A DNA stretch of 43,910 bases, from assembly GCA_031425695.1 (NCBI GenBank), contig JANPJV010000022.1:1-43910 (forward strand), given 5' to 3'. The notes under the pieces are model-generated. The model made no database searches. It saw only the letters and a program-made list of their open reading frames with translations, and was not told the origin of the DNA. Positions 1 to 8,408 of this stretch are shown piece after piece; within the stretch, counting starts at the first letter, position 1, and the number at the start of each line of letters is the position of its first letter. The stretch comes from JANPJV01 sp031425695 (GTDB lineage Bacteria > Pseudomonadota > Gammaproteobacteria > Xanthomonadales > SZUA-5). Made by a program: the position numbers and the translations under genes.

Positions 1-75
1 AAATTATGCTAACCAAAAATCACTAATTTGTTGTGCGTGCCGACACGGGCCCGCTGTACTTTGTCGACTTCGACC

Positions 76-234
76 CTAGATTCGGCCGAGAACTAGCAGC
101 ACGATGATGATGATGAGCACCAGCCCGAGTCCGCCGGACGGCCCATAACCCCAGCTGCGACTGTGCCCCCAGCGCGGTAGGGCGCCAACGAGAAGCAGGA
201 TGACAACGATCAGCAGAATGAGACCCAGGGACAT
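76..234 (-). CDS. DUF3309 family small membrane protein
   Basis: A 52-residue protein reading MSLGLILLIVVILLLVGALP at its start and ending in IIIIVLLVLGRI. Two hydrophobic stretches (about residues 2-19 and 37-50) flank a glycine/tryptophan-rich loop (RWGHSRSWGYGPSGG). This pattern (leading MSLGLILLIV, PRW..., Gly-rich loop, second helix) is that of the DUF3309 family of short inner-membrane proteins of unknown function, whose members are about 50 residues. The ATG follows an AGGAG motif by about 8 bases. It is too short for most ORF callers. Function is unknown; such proteins are often seen near stress genes, but nothing here shows that. Confidence 0.8.
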   Translation of the reverse strand: MSLGLILLIVVILLLVGALPRWGHSRSWGYGPSGGLGLVLIIIIVLLVLGRI

Positions 235-375
235 GGCGGCAGCTCCTATAGTGGTACCGGCCAGCGTCGTGCTGTCCGGGGAAAGCGCGGCGCTGATTCC
301 AGCACCGCAAGCTCGTCTGTAGGATCTTCCTGTGCATGTGAAGACGGTGGCTTGCCGTGCAGGAGGCTGCAGGGC

Positions 376-399
376 GTACTGACGTACTGACGTACTGAC
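376..399. repeat. Three tandem copies of GTACTGAC
   Basis: The octamer GTACTGAC occurs three times head to tail, followed by a further G. It lies in the gap between the divergent small DUF3309 gene and the membrane-protein gene. No function is evident; copy number could vary between strains. Confidence 0.7.
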
Positions 400-466
400 G
401 AACCGATGATCGAAGGCGTCGCCCGGGCACGTGTTATTGGAATGCCGATCACCATGGAGCCAACGC

Positions 467-1003
467 TTGGATACTTTCAGCCCCTATGCGCCGCCGGTGG
501 CGGTGCTCGTCGACGCGCCCGAATTTACGGGTAGCGAGCATGAGGCAGTGCGGCAAGCGCATATCCGCCACGAGATCCAGATCAAGTCGATCGGGGCGCT
601 CTATTACTTCGCCGGCGTGATGCTGGTGATTGCCGGCGTAGGCTCCTTTGCGACGGAGCGGCGGATGGAAATGCTCGGTATCGGTTTCCTCGGGCTGAGT
701 GTGCTGCTGATCTGTCTGGGCCATGGATTCCGCCGCCTGCGCCCGTGGGTGCGTATCCCCGGCGGCGTGCTGTCGGCAATCGGGCTGTTCGCGATTCCGG
801 TTGGCACCCTGATCCACACCTGGATCCTGTACCTGATGTTCTGCGAAAAAGGCCGCGTCGTGCTCGGCCCGGATTACCAGGCGGTGATTGCCGCCACGCC
901 GAAGGTCAGGTACCGCCGCACCGTCGGCGACTGGATCGCCACTGGCATCGTGTTCGGTGTGCTGGCGCTGGTGGTGATCGGGCTGCTGGTGTCGATGGTG
1001 TAG
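467..1003 (+). CDS. Four-helix membrane protein of unknown function
   Basis: Encodes about 178 residues if started at the TTG at 467, which has a GGAG ribosome-binding site 7 bases upstream and gives the typical N-terminus (M)DTFSPYAPP. A GTG at 431 in the same frame would add 12 residues without a good site. Hydrophobic segments are at about residues 42-62, 70-88, 98-125 and 155-178. The central text RPWVRIPGGVLSAIGLFAIP, followed by GTLIHTWILYLMF and then VLGPDYQAVIAATP, recalls an uncharacterised Xanthomonadales membrane family with a short cytosolic N-terminus. It appears monocistronic. Its TAG stop lies inside the GTAGG head of the palindromic element that follows, so the last codon may have been set by insertion of that element. 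Confidence 0.75.
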   Translation: MDTFSPYAPPVAVLVDAPEFTGSEHEAVRQAHIRHEIQIKSIGALYYFAGVMLVIAGVGSFATERRMEMLGIGFLGLSVLLICLGHGFRRLRPWVRIPGGVLSAIGLFAIPVGTLIHTWILYLMFCEKGRVVLGPDYQAVIAATPKVRYRRTVGDWIATGIVFGVLALVVIGLLVSMV

Positions 1004-1089
1004 GTCATGTTGGCCGCGCCAGCGGGCTACTTGACGCCGTTTGCTCGACTGAGCGTCAAGTAGTTCGCTGCGCGAACAACATGACCTAC
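1000..1089. repeat. GTAGG-headed nested palindromic element, copy 1
   Basis: Outer arms GTAGGTCATGTTG (1000-1012) and CAACATGACCTAC (1077-1089) are perfect 13-bp complements. Nested inside are CTACTTGACGC (1027-1037) and GCGTCAAGTAG (1053-1063), a perfect 11-bp pair. The same family recurs at 17422-17517 and, diverged, at 25880-26022. The GTAGG head resembles REP/SMAG-type elements of xanthomonads, which are mobilised by RAYT transposases; no such transposase is in the window. The TAG stop of the upstream gene is part of the left arm. Confidence 0.85.
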
Positions 1090-1142
1090 GACAGCAACAG
1101 CATCGCGGCTAAAGCCGCTCCCACAAGGCGGCCCTCCCGCCC

Positions 1143-2483
1143 CTAGATCGCGCCCCGCCGCTTGAGCTCGCTGTAGCGGTTGATGAGGGCGATGGGCAAT
1201 GCCGGGGGTTCGACGTCAAGGCAGGGGATGCGGCTCTGTTCGAGGCGCGCGAAGCTCTTGCGGCGCAGGTTCAAGTATTGCGCGGTGGCAGCGTGGGTCA
1301 GCGCGGCGTCGAGGTCGTTGACCGGCGCGGCGAGCGCTTCGCCAAGGATGCTTTCGCGCAGGCTGGCGAGCACCACCAGGTGGCGCTGGCGCAGCAGTGC
1401 GAGCGCGGGGGCGAGATCGTCGTTGTCCTCGTCACGCAGGTTCGAGATCAGGATGACCAGGCTGCGCTTGCGCTGCCGCTGCATCAGCGTGACCGCAGCG
1501 GCCTGGTAGTCGGGTGAGCTGAGCGAGGCCTGCAGGTCGAAGACCTGCGCCAGCAGCAGGTTGAGACTGGCGTTGGACTTGCGCGGCGCGATGTAGCGGT
1601 CGACGCCGCCGAAGGTCATCAGACCGACCGCGTCGCCCTGGCGCAGCGCCACGTGCGCGAGCAGCAGGGCCGCGTTGAGCGCATGGTCGAGATGCGAGAG
1701 CTCGCCATCGCGGGCATGCATGCGCCGGCCGCAATCGAGCATCAGCATGATCTGCTGGTCGCGCTCGTCGCGGTATTCGCGCGACACCAGCTTGCGCATG
1801 CGCGCGCTGGTCTTCCAGTCGATCTGCCGCGGCGCATCGCCCTCGCGGTACTCGCGCATCTGCTGGAACTCGAGGCCCTCGCCGCGCCGGCGCCGGCGCA
1901 GCACGCCGAGCTGGCTCAGGCGATGATCGGTGGCCAGCAGCGCATACCGGCGTAGCGCGGCAAAATTCGGATAGACCCGGAGCGCGCTCGGCTCACCGAG
2001 ATAGACGCGCTGGCTCCACAGCCCGCCGAACGAGGTGATGCGCAGCTCGACCGGACCGAACGCGAACTCTCCGCGGCGCAGCGGCCGCAGCCGATAGCGC
2101 AGTTGTGCCAGCGTGCGCGCCGGGATCGCAACGCTCTGCGGCAGGTGCTCCACTTGCGTGTGTGCCGGTACATGGTCGTACAGGCGCACACGCAGCGGCA
2201 GCGCCAGCGGGTTGTTGATCTCGACCCGGATCTCGCTGTCGACGCCGAGCGAGAGCAGGTGCGCGTGGCGCCGGCGCACGTCGGGAAGCGGCCGGCGCAG
2301 CAGCTGCACTGCGTCGGCGAGCGCCAGCACCAGCAGCAACGTGGCACCGATCAGGAAGGCGCCTTCCAGGATCGCCAGGAACGATGCCAGCACAGCCAGC
2401 GCGCACAGCGCGCCCAGGGCCCACAGCAGCGGTGGCGCCGGGATCAGCAGGCGCCGGCCAACCCGGGCGCTGATGGAATTCAA
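1143..2483 (-). CDS. DUF58 domain protein
   Basis: A 446-residue protein with two N-terminal hydrophobic segments (about residues 15-60) and a DUF58 core. The core shows REYREGDAPRQIDWKTSARM followed by REYRDERDQQIMLMLDCGRRM, where LDCGRR sits at the position of a vWA-type metal site. DUF58 proteins partner MoxR ATPases and are proposed to act in assembly or insertion of cell-envelope or metalloprotein complexes. The start is a TTG at 2481-2483 that overlaps the TGA stop of moxR (TTGA), implying translational coupling; the open frame continues far upstream only as antisense to MoxR. It is the last gene of the seven-gene cluster. Confidence 0.88.
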   Translation of the reverse strand: MNSISARVGRRLLIPAPPLLWALGALCALAVLASFLAILEGAFLIGATLLLVLALADAVQLLRRPLPDVRRRHAHLLSLGVDSEIRVEINNPLALPLRVRLYDHVPAHTQVEHLPQSVAIPARTLAQLRYRLRPLRRGEFAFGPVELRITSFGGLWSQRVYLGEPSALRVYPNFAALRRYALLATDHRLSQLGVLRRRRRGEGLEFQQMREYREGDAPRQIDWKTSARMRKLVSREYRDERDQQIMLMLDCGRRMHARDGELSHLDHALNAALLLAHVALRQGDAVGLMTFGGVDRYIAPRKSNASLNLLLAQVFDLQASLSSPDYQAAAVTLMQRQRKRSLVILISNLRDEDNDDLAPALALLRQRHLVVLASLRESILGEALAAPVNDLDAALTHAATAQYLNLRRKSFARLEQSRIPCLDVEPPALPIALINRYSELKRRGAI

Positions 2484-3463
2484 AGCCGCGGGGCCTGCAC
2501 TTTGTCCAGCAACTCGGCGATCAGCATGTCGGCGCTGCGGCCTTCGATGACCAGATCCGCGACCGCGGCAATGCGGTGGCGCAGCACCGCCGGGGCGAGC
2601 CGCTTGATGTCGTCCGGGACGATGAAGTCGCGTCCGCCGAGCAGCGCCAGCGCGCGTGCGGCGCGCACCAGTGCGATCGCGCCACGGGTACTCGCGCCGG
2701 CGCCGATGCCCGGGAAATCGCGGGTCGCGCGCACGATGCGCAAGGCATAGGTGCCGACCTCGGGATCGACGCGCACATGCGCAGCCAGCGCCTGCAGCCG
2801 CACCAGGTTCTCCGGTTGCACCACGCATTGCACGTTCTCGATGTGCAGGCGCTCGGCACTGCGCCGCTCGGTCGCGAAGCGCAGTACCGCCAGCTCCTGT
2901 TGCTCGTCGGGAAAATCGATCAGCACCTTGAGCATGAAGCGGTCGAGCTGTGCCTCGGGCAACGCATAGGTGCCTTCCTGCTCGATCGGATTCTGCGTCG
3001 CCAGCACCATGAAGGGCGCCTCCAGCAGATGCGCCTGGCCGTCGAGCGTGACCTGCGCCTCCTGCATCACCTCGAGCAACGCCGCCTGGGTCTTGGCGGG
3101 CGCGCGATTGATTTCGTCCGCCAGCAGGAAGTTGGCGAAGACCGGGCCGCGGCGCGTGGTGAACTGGCCGGATGCCGGATCGAACACGGTGTGGCCGGTG
3201 ACATCGGCCGGCATCAGGTCGGGCGTGAACTGGATGCGCGAATAGCGCCCGCCGACTGCTTTCGCGAGCGCCTGCACGAGCAGCGTCTTGCCGAGGCCGG
3301 GCACGCCCTCGATCAGCATGTGGCCGCCGGCGAGCAGCGCGGCGAGCACCTGTTCGACCACTGCCGGTTGTCCGATGAAGACTTTCGAGACTTCGGCGCG
3401 CAGGCGGTGTGCGAGCTCGCTCGCTCGCTGCAGCGCTTCGGCGGGAATCTGGGAGGCGGTCAT
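2480..3463 (-). CDS. MoxR family AAA+ ATPase
   Basis: A 327-residue AAA+ ATPase. Walker A is GVPGLGKT (residues 53-60), Walker B is LLADEIN (112-117), and sensor-1 text is VLATQNPIEQEGTYALPEAQ. The lid carries STRGAIALVRAARALALLGG. This is the full MoxR family pattern at typical length. MoxR ATPases are thought to act as chaperones with DUF58/vWA partners; the DUF58 gene follows directly with a coupled start. Its ATG overlaps the TGA of the DUF4350 gene by 4 bp (ATGA). The specific substrate is unknown. Confidence 0.95.
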   Translation of the reverse strand: MTASQIPAEALQRASELAHRLRAEVSKVFIGQPAVVEQVLAALLAGGHMLIEGVPGLGKTLLVQALAKAVGGRYSRIQFTPDLMPADVTGHTVFDPASGQFTTRRGPVFANFLLADEINRAPAKTQAALLEVMQEAQVTLDGQAHLLEAPFMVLATQNPIEQEGTYALPEAQLDRFMLKVLIDFPDEQQELAVLRFATERRSAERLHIENVQCVVQPENLVRLQALAAHVRVDPEVGTYALRIVRATRDFPGIGAGASTRGAIALVRAARALALLGGRDFIVPDDIKRLAPAVLRHRIAAVADLVIEGRSADMLIAELLDKVQAPRL

Positions 3464-4743
3464 GTGCGTTCCTCGGGAGTCGTCGATAGGGGAGCGGGGT
3501 GATCCTCGCGCCGGGGCGCGCTGGCGCTGGCCTCACCGGTGGCTTCGTAAAGCGGATCGTGGCGCGTGCCGCGTTTGTGGCCGAGCGCGGCGTGCAATTG
3601 CTGGCAGGCGCGGATGCGCGGCAGGAAGCCACCGGTGGCCGCCGCAGGCAGCGGATCGAGCACGCGCGCGGCAGCGTCGGCGGAAAGGCCCAGCTGCGCT
3701 TGCAGGAATGCGCGCTGCTCGTCCTGGGGGTGCAGCCGGAGCTGCGGAAATTGGCGGTGCAGGCGCTCGAGTGCGGTGGTCCGCGCAGCTTCGGCCAGCT
3801 CGCTCCGCGCGCCCTGTGACCACAGCAACCGGCCGTTCGCGCGCAGGTGGTCGAGCAGCCTTCGGCGGCTGGCCTCGGGATCAGGATGAATCGGCCCCAG
3901 CCGGGGCGCCAACGCCCACAGCCAGGCGCCCACGAGCAGCGCCAGCGCCAGCAGTACGCGCCATGCGTTCATCTGCAACCAGGCGAACAAGCCCTGGGTG
4001 CGGGTGCGCAGGAACACCACTTCAGTGCGTTGCGGCGGTTGCGCGAGCAGTTGCCAGAAGAGCTCGGCATGGTCGAAACGCGCCAGTCCCCAGTTCTTGA
4101 TGAAGCGCAGGTCAGTGACCACGGTGATGCGCCCGTCGCCATGGACGAGATGCAGGATCTTGGCGTGCTCGCCCTGCTTCGCCTGCCAGAGCGGGGCGCC
4201 CTTCGCCGCCAGCGCCATCGGGTCTCCGGCCAGGCGCACATTGAGCGGAGGCGATCCCGGGACGCTGACCGGCAACAGCGGGGCGAAGAAGCGATCGCTA
4301 CTGCGGTGGTGCCACGAACCCATCCCGTCGACACTGCGCCAGGAGTCGTCGGCCTCGACCTCGGTGCGGACGACCTCAATGGCGTCAAGGAGGCGATCGC
4401 TCTGGTCGGGCGGACGCGCTTCCACCAGCAGGTGCGCGCCGGCGCGCAGGCTCGCCAGCAGGTGATCCTGCGCGGCCGGCGATAGCTCGCGGCGCTGGCG
4501 CGCGAGCACCACCAGCGTGCCGGGCGACAACGGCGGGCGCGACTCCAGGCCGTCAAGGTAGCGGTTGGAAATGTCCAGCCGCCCGAGCCAGCGCCGCGCG
4601 GCGAGAAAGGGCTCCTGCCGCGCGCGCGCTTGCGGCGGCACGCGTTCGCTCGCAAGGCTCCGCTCGTAGTTGCTCAAGAACCCGATCACGCCGAGCGCGG
4701 CGAGGGTCAGGAAACCCACCACGCCCCAGAAACGGCCGCGCAT
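3460..4743 (-). CDS. DUF4350 domain-containing membrane protein
   Basis: A 427-residue protein. It begins MRGRFWGVVGFLTLAALGVI, an N-terminal membrane anchor. The DUF4350 region follows, with TLVVLARQRRELSPAAQ, then GAHLLVEARPP, and later FIKNWGLARFDHAELFWQLL, ending about residue 250. A second membrane segment (VLLALALLVGAWLWALAPRL) lies near residue 270 and is followed by a cytoplasmic helical tail. DUF4350 proteins are recurrent members of MoxR/DUF58/DUF4129 operons, but their function is unknown. The ATG at 4743 overlaps the preceding TGA by one base (TGATG). A longer in-frame extension exists but is antisense-like and lacks support. Confidence 0.85.
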   Translation of the reverse strand: MRGRFWGVVGFLTLAALGVIGFLSNYERSLASERVPPQARARQEPFLAARRWLGRLDISNRYLDGLESRPPLSPGTLVVLARQRRELSPAAQDHLLASLRAGAHLLVEARPPDQSDRLLDAIEVVRTEVEADDSWRSVDGMGSWHHRSSDRFFAPLLPVSVPGSPPLNVRLAGDPMALAAKGAPLWQAKQGEHAKILHLVHGDGRITVVTDLRFIKNWGLARFDHAELFWQLLAQPPQRTEVVFLRTRTQGLFAWLQMNAWRVLLALALLVGAWLWALAPRLGPIHPDPEASRRRLLDHLRANGRLLWSQGARSELAEAARTTALERLHRQFPQLRLHPQDEQRAFLQAQLGLSADAAARVLDPLPAAATGGFLPRIRACQQLHAALGHKRGTRHDPLYEATGEASASAPRREDHPAPLSTTPEERT

Positions 4744-6353
4744 CAGGCAGCCTCCGTGGTCGCAGGGGCGACCCGGCCCAGGCTGTCGGCGTAGGCCGCA
4801 CACAACTGTTCGACGCGCGCGGCCGCCGGCAGGCGTCCGGCATAGGCCGATTCCATCCAGGTCGGCAACAGGCTCTCGAAAAACCCGGCGGCCGCGCCTG
4901 GGAGCTCGAGCTGGGCGAGCCGCAACACGTCGGCCTCGGTGGCGCCCGCGCCGACACGCAGGCCGCGACCATGAATCAGCTGCGACAGCGCGCCCCGGTA
5001 GAGTAGCGACAGCGCCTCGCGCAGCTGCCCGGCGGCCAGCGCGGCGCGCGCGGCAGCGGCAATATCGTCCGGCAGGCTGCCTGGATTGATCGCAAGCCCG
5101 AACAGGGTGGTCGGAGCCGCGGGCTCGGGCGCGCTCTTCTCACCCCGCCGCTGCCGCGCGAGCAGCAGCGCCAGTGCCACGAGCAAGACGCCGAGGCCGA
5201 TCCAGGCCAGGATGCGAAAGAGCTCGGCCAGGACGCCGGCCAGGTCGGAAAACCAGTTGCGCGACGGCGTCGACGAGCTCGAGATTTCCGCCTTCTTCAG
5301 CGGGCGCCAGCGCTCGACCTGCTTTTCAGAACCGAAGAGCGGGTTCGCGACGACCTCATCGGCGAGTTTGCGCGCGGGCGTATCGACCGGTTGGTAGGCC
5401 TGCTCGGCGGGCTCGTCATCCTTGTCGGCGGCCTGCTCGGCAGTATCCGGCTCCGGCGCTTCTCCCGGTGTCGGCAGGGCGGTCGGGGGCACGTCCTTGG
5501 GTGTCTGCGCATGGACGACGGGCGCGTGCAGCAAGAAACCGCCGAGGATAAGCGCCCCGAACAGCATCACTGCCGCGCGCCGGACGCTGTCCGCTCGCTC
5601 GCGTTGCCGTTGCGCCAGGCGGCGCATCGCCACCTCCACATCCCAGCCTTCCAGCAGCACTCGTCGATTGAGATACAGGGCAAAACCGGCGGCCACGTAA
5701 AAGGGTTCGATGACGCTGACGGCGAGCATGTAGATCAGGGTATCCGTCGCGCTCCACCAGTCGAGGCTGAAAAACTGCTCGAAGGCAATCTCCGGCGTGT
5801 CGTCTTCCGGGGCCAGCTGCACGTCGACCGAGAACAGCGCGGCAAGCGAGTACAGACCCACCATCACGATCGTCTCGAGATGCACGCAGATCAGTGTCAG
5901 CGCTGCGGCAAACCCGCCGGCGCGCTGGCGCAGCAGGCGCCGGCGCGCGCGCGACGCCGCACCGCGCTGGCGTTCGAGCTGCCGCACCGGCAGCGTGAAC
6001 GAGCGCCTGAAATCCCAGAAGCGCGAAATCAGCGAGCCGAACACGCCTGGCGCCAGGATCTCGCGCCAGGCGCGCAGGGTCTCGCCCCAATGCGGCGTGT
6101 GCCCGAAGACCGATCGGCTGAGCACATGCAGCAGGAAGCGATCGAACAGCGGCTTGGCCCACCACAGCAGCATGGCCGCCACCAGCGGCTGCTCGCGCAA
6201 CGCGAAAAGAAGACCGAGCCCGATCGGCAGGTAGACCGCGAACCACACGCTCCACAGAGGACGAGCCCAGTGCGCGGCCATGCGAAAGCCGAGGTCGATC
6301 GCCTCCCAGCCGGCCCGCGGGCGCAGCGCAATGGTGACCTGGTCAAGCTGCAT
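4743..6353 (-). CDS. DUF4129 domain membrane protein
   Basis: A 536-residue protein starting MQLDQVTIALRPRAGWEAID. Several N-terminal membrane segments lie between about residues 25 and 285. They are followed by a proline/acid-rich linker (TPGEAPEPDTAEQAADKDDE), another membrane helix near residue 400 (ILAWIGLGVLLVALALLLA), and a C-terminal DUF4129 domain with REALSLLYRGALSQLIHGRG. DUF4129 resembles the C-terminal region of transglutaminase-fold proteins found with MoxR/DUF58. Here the N-terminus is a large membrane module rather than a transglutaminase. The ATG overlaps the end of spoIIM by 11 bp and has no clear Shine-Dalgarno, so coupling is likely. A longer frame runs up through a repeat element and was not used. 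Confidence 0.85.
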   Translation of the reverse strand: MQLDQVTIALRPRAGWEAIDLGFRMAAHWARPLWSVWFAVYLPIGLGLLFALREQPLVAAMLLWWAKPLFDRFLLHVLSRSVFGHTPHWGETLRAWREILAPGVFGSLISRFWDFRRSFTLPVRQLERQRGAASRARRRLLRQRAGGFAAALTLICVHLETIVMVGLYSLAALFSVDVQLAPEDDTPEIAFEQFFSLDWWSATDTLIYMLAVSVIEPFYVAAGFALYLNRRVLLEGWDVEVAMRRLAQRQRERADSVRRAAVMLFGALILGGFLLHAPVVHAQTPKDVPPTALPTPGEAPEPDTAEQAADKDDEPAEQAYQPVDTPARKLADEVVANPLFGSEKQVERWRPLKKAEISSSSTPSRNWFSDLAGVLAELFRILAWIGLGVLLVALALLLARQRRGEKSAPEPAAPTTLFGLAINPGSLPDDIAAAARAALAAGQLREALSLLYRGALSQLIHGRGLRVGAGATEADVLRLAQLELPGAAAGFFESLLPTWMESAYAGRLPAAARVEQLCAAYADSLGRVAPATTEAA

Positions 6354-7449
6354 CGGAAAGCTTCGGTACGTTCGAACCTTGTCCGAACGCTTTTTCAGCT
6401 CGCGGGGAGGGAAGCGTCCGGACAAGGTCCGGACCCACAGAGCTTGGCTCGCCGCCGCGCCCCGCGAAGGCAAAATAGGCCAGCAGCAGCACCCACAGCA
6501 GGATGCCAATCGCGTATTTGGGGGTGTTGCTGAAGAGCTGCAGGGGCGACCAGAACGCTTCGATGACCGCCGCGACCAGGAACATCAGGGCGGCCCCGCC
6601 GGCCAGCTGGAACGCCCGTTTTCCCTGCAACACCAGCGCGGCGCGGCGGGTGCGCCGGCCGGGCGCGAGCAGCGCACCGCCGAGCTTCAGGCCGGCAGCG
6701 CCGGATATTGCGATCGCCAGCAATTCGAAGGAACCATGGCCGGCAGTGAATGACCAGATCTGCGGCCCCAGGCCGACCTGGTGCAAGTGGCCGACCACGG
6801 TGCCGAGAAAGACCCCGTTGAAGATCAGGAAGAACAGCGAGCCCAGGCCCAGCAGCACGCCACCGGCGAAGGTCTGGAAGCCGATGCGCACATTGTTGAA
6901 GATGTAGAAGCCGAACATCTCGAAATTGTTCTGCGCATCGGTGCGCCCGAGCGCCCGGTTGTCCGGGCTGTACATGCGCTCGGCCTCGGTGAGCTGTTCG
7001 GCCGGCACGACCACCGCGGCAAAATCCGGGTAGACCTGTACCGCCGCGATGAGCCCGAGCAACGGCCCGAAAAACAGCACGCAGGCGAGCGCGAACACCC
7101 GCCACTCGTGTCGCACCAGGCGCGGGAAACCCCGGGTGATGAACTCGACGAAGCCGGCGCGGTGCGAGGCGCTGGCGCCGTACAGCGCATGGTGTCCGCG
7201 CACCACCAGCGCATGCAGCCGATCGATCAGGGTCGGCGCATAGCGACGCTCGCGCGCGAGCGCCAGGTGACTGCACAGCGCCCGATAGCTGGCGGGGAAA
7301 TCGGCGCTCGCAAGCGACGCCGGCACGCTCTTGCCGAGCAGCCGGGCGAGGCGCATGCGCGCACGCCGCGACAACTCGCGTTCGGTGAGCCAGGCATTGC
7401 ACGCATCCCACAGCGCGCCGTGGCGGCGCTCGAACTCAGTCTGGCGCAT
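6343..7449 (-). CDS. SpoIIM-like membrane protein with repeat-encoded C-terminus
   Basis: A 368-residue protein of the stage II sporulation protein M family. The organism is not a spore former, and in proteobacteria this family belongs to MoxR operons. The N-terminus is MRQTEFERRHGALWDACNAW, then membrane helices with FQTFAGGVLLGLGSLFFLIF and NGVFLGTVVGHLHQVGLGP, and AGHGSFELLAIAISGAAGLK, the signature segment. The ATG at 7449 has GGAG 5 bases upstream; a start 8 codons earlier is possible. About the last 30 residues (GPDLVRTLPSPRAEKAFGQG and on) are encoded by a palindromic element (6370-6434), so this tail is probably acquired. Confidence 0.88.
   Translation of the reverse strand: MRQTEFERRHGALWDACNAWLTERELSRRARMRLARLLGKSVPASLASADFPASYRALCSHLALARERRYAPTLIDRLHALVVRGHHALYGASASHRAGFVEFITRGFPRLVRHEWRVFALACVLFFGPLLGLIAAVQVYPDFAAVVVPAEQLTEAERMYSPDNRALGRTDAQNNFEMFGFYIFNNVRIGFQTFAGGVLLGLGSLFFLIFNGVFLGTVVGHLHQVGLGPQIWSFTAGHGSFELLAIAISGAAGLKLGGALLAPGRRTRRAALVLQGKRAFQLAGGAALMFLVAAVIEAFWSPLQLFSNTPKYAIGILLWVLLLAYFAFAGRGGEPSSVGPDLVRTLPSPRAEKAFGQGSNVPKLSDAA
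6370..6434. repeat. GTCCGGAC-type palindrome inside the end of spoIIM
   Basis: The left arm (6370-6392, GTTCGAACCTTGTCCGAACG and CTT) is complementary to the right arm (6412-6434, AAGCGTCCGGACAAGGTCCG and GAC) with three mismatches over 23 bp. The same core, GTCCGGACCTTGTCCGGAC, forms the 38-bp tandem array at 40176-40361. The element is translated as part of the SpoIIM C-terminus and lies 17 bp upstream of the DUF4129 start. Confidence 0.85.
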
Positions 7450-7464
7450 GCGGGCTCCAGCGTG

Positions 7465-7682
7465 GTGCATCACAAATACCTTGAATTATTTCCGCGTCTT
7501 TCGCCGCCATGCTGCGTTGCCTTTGCCGCGCCAGCACAGCTGTCGCGGGCTCGGTCGACCGCGCGGCATGCCGCGCAAGCGGATCGATCTCCCTGTCGCA
7601 ATAGAAGGGGCTATTCCTCCTTCTCGCGCCTTGCCTGGCGACGAAATCTATCGGAACTTTCTTCAAGTTATTTATGACGCAC
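7465..7682. repeat. 218-bp palindromic element with AT-rich ends
   Basis: Terminal arms 7465-7485 (GTGCATCACAAATACCTTGAA) and 7662-7682 match as inverted repeats over 21 bp with three mismatches (reading GTGCGTCATAAATAACTTG on the other strand). The interior has the repeated-element text CAAGGCGCGAGAAGGAGGAA and, farther in, GGCAACGCAGCATGGCGGCG, a style familiar from MITE-like elements of gammaproteobacteria. The right arm supplies the last codons and TAA stop of the RDD gene; the left arm lies just upstream of the spoIIM ribosome-binding site. Confidence 0.8.
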
Positions 7683-8396
7683 CACGCTCGCCCCTACCAG
7701 GTAATTGGCGAGGCCGTTGAGTTGCTCGACGGCGGTGCCGCCGCCCGGACGCATGAGCGAATCGGCGAGGCCCGCGATTTCCTCGGCCCGTGCGAGCCCG
7801 AGCTGGGGGGCGCGCTCGGCGAAGTCCAGGAGGCTGCTGATCTCGTCGGGGTTGAGGGCGTGCCGCGGTGCCGCAGCCGAGCCGGACGGGATACGCCGCG
7901 CCAGCGGTGGTTTCTGCACATGCACCACCAGGGTACCGGCCACCAGGTCACCGAGCCGTTTGAAATCCCGCGTCGCCAGCATCGACATCAGCCCGCCCAG
8001 GTAGAAAAACGGCAGGAAGTCGGCGAAGCGCAGCAGATTGCGCGTGAGCGCCGGCCCCCAGGCGCACGGCGCGCCGTCGTCGCGCACCACGATCAGCCCG
8101 AGCGCGCGCTTGCCCGGCGTGGCGCCCCCGAGCGCGGCCTCGAACCAGGCTGGCGCCAGCCATTCGAGCGCAAACCAGAGCAGCAGGATGAGCCCGGTGG
8201 TGATGCCCTCCGGCAAGGGACTGAGGACGATGGCCGCCACCAGCAGGATGGCGCAGCGCCAGCCGAAATCCAGCAGCCAGGCGAGCGCGCGCGGGATCGG
8301 CCCGGCCACGCGCAAGTGCAGCTCCACGCCCTCGGGCGTCGCCACACTGAAAGCGGTGTCGAGCAGCCGACTGGCTGCTGGTGTGGTGTTCGCCAT
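7668..8396 (-). CDS. RDD family membrane protein
   Basis: A 242-residue protein starting MANTTPAASRLLDTAFSVAT. The RDD domain spans about residues 25-160 with RALAWLLDFGWRCAILLVAA (the Arg...Asp-Asp-like helix, here R...D), a second helix GLILLLWFALEWLAPAWFEA, GGATPGKRALGLIVVRDDG (the conserved PGK.(A/L)LG motif) and a final membrane segment. The soluble C-terminus (about residues 180-242) is specific to this gene context. RDD proteins are proposed transporters or accessory membrane proteins. ATG 8396 is preferred to the adjoining TTG. The C-terminus VVRHK and its TAA come from the repeat at 7465-7682, hinting at a modified end. Confidence 0.88.
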   Translation of the reverse strand: MANTTPAASRLLDTAFSVATPEGVELHLRVAGPIPRALAWLLDFGWRCAILLVAAIVLSPLPEGITTGLILLLWFALEWLAPAWFEAALGGATPGKRALGLIVVRDDGAPCAWGPALTRNLLRFADFLPFFYLGGLMSMLATRDFKRLGDLVAGTLVVHVQKPPLARRIPSGSAAAPRHALNPDEISSLLDFAERAPQLGLARAEEIAGLADSLMRPGGGTAVEQLNGLANYLVGASVVRHK

Positions 8397-8408
8397 CAAT
8401 CTTGGGAG

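Noticed and set aside
1..75. A gene at the left edge
   Set aside because: AT-rich start of the window with no convincing frame or signal; nothing could be supported.
1143..3632. One 829-residue open frame covering DUF58 and the moxR region
   Set aside because: Only the part up to 2483 has DUF58 features; the rest is the antisense-like frame of the clear MoxR gene, Arg/Ala/Gly-rich without any domain.
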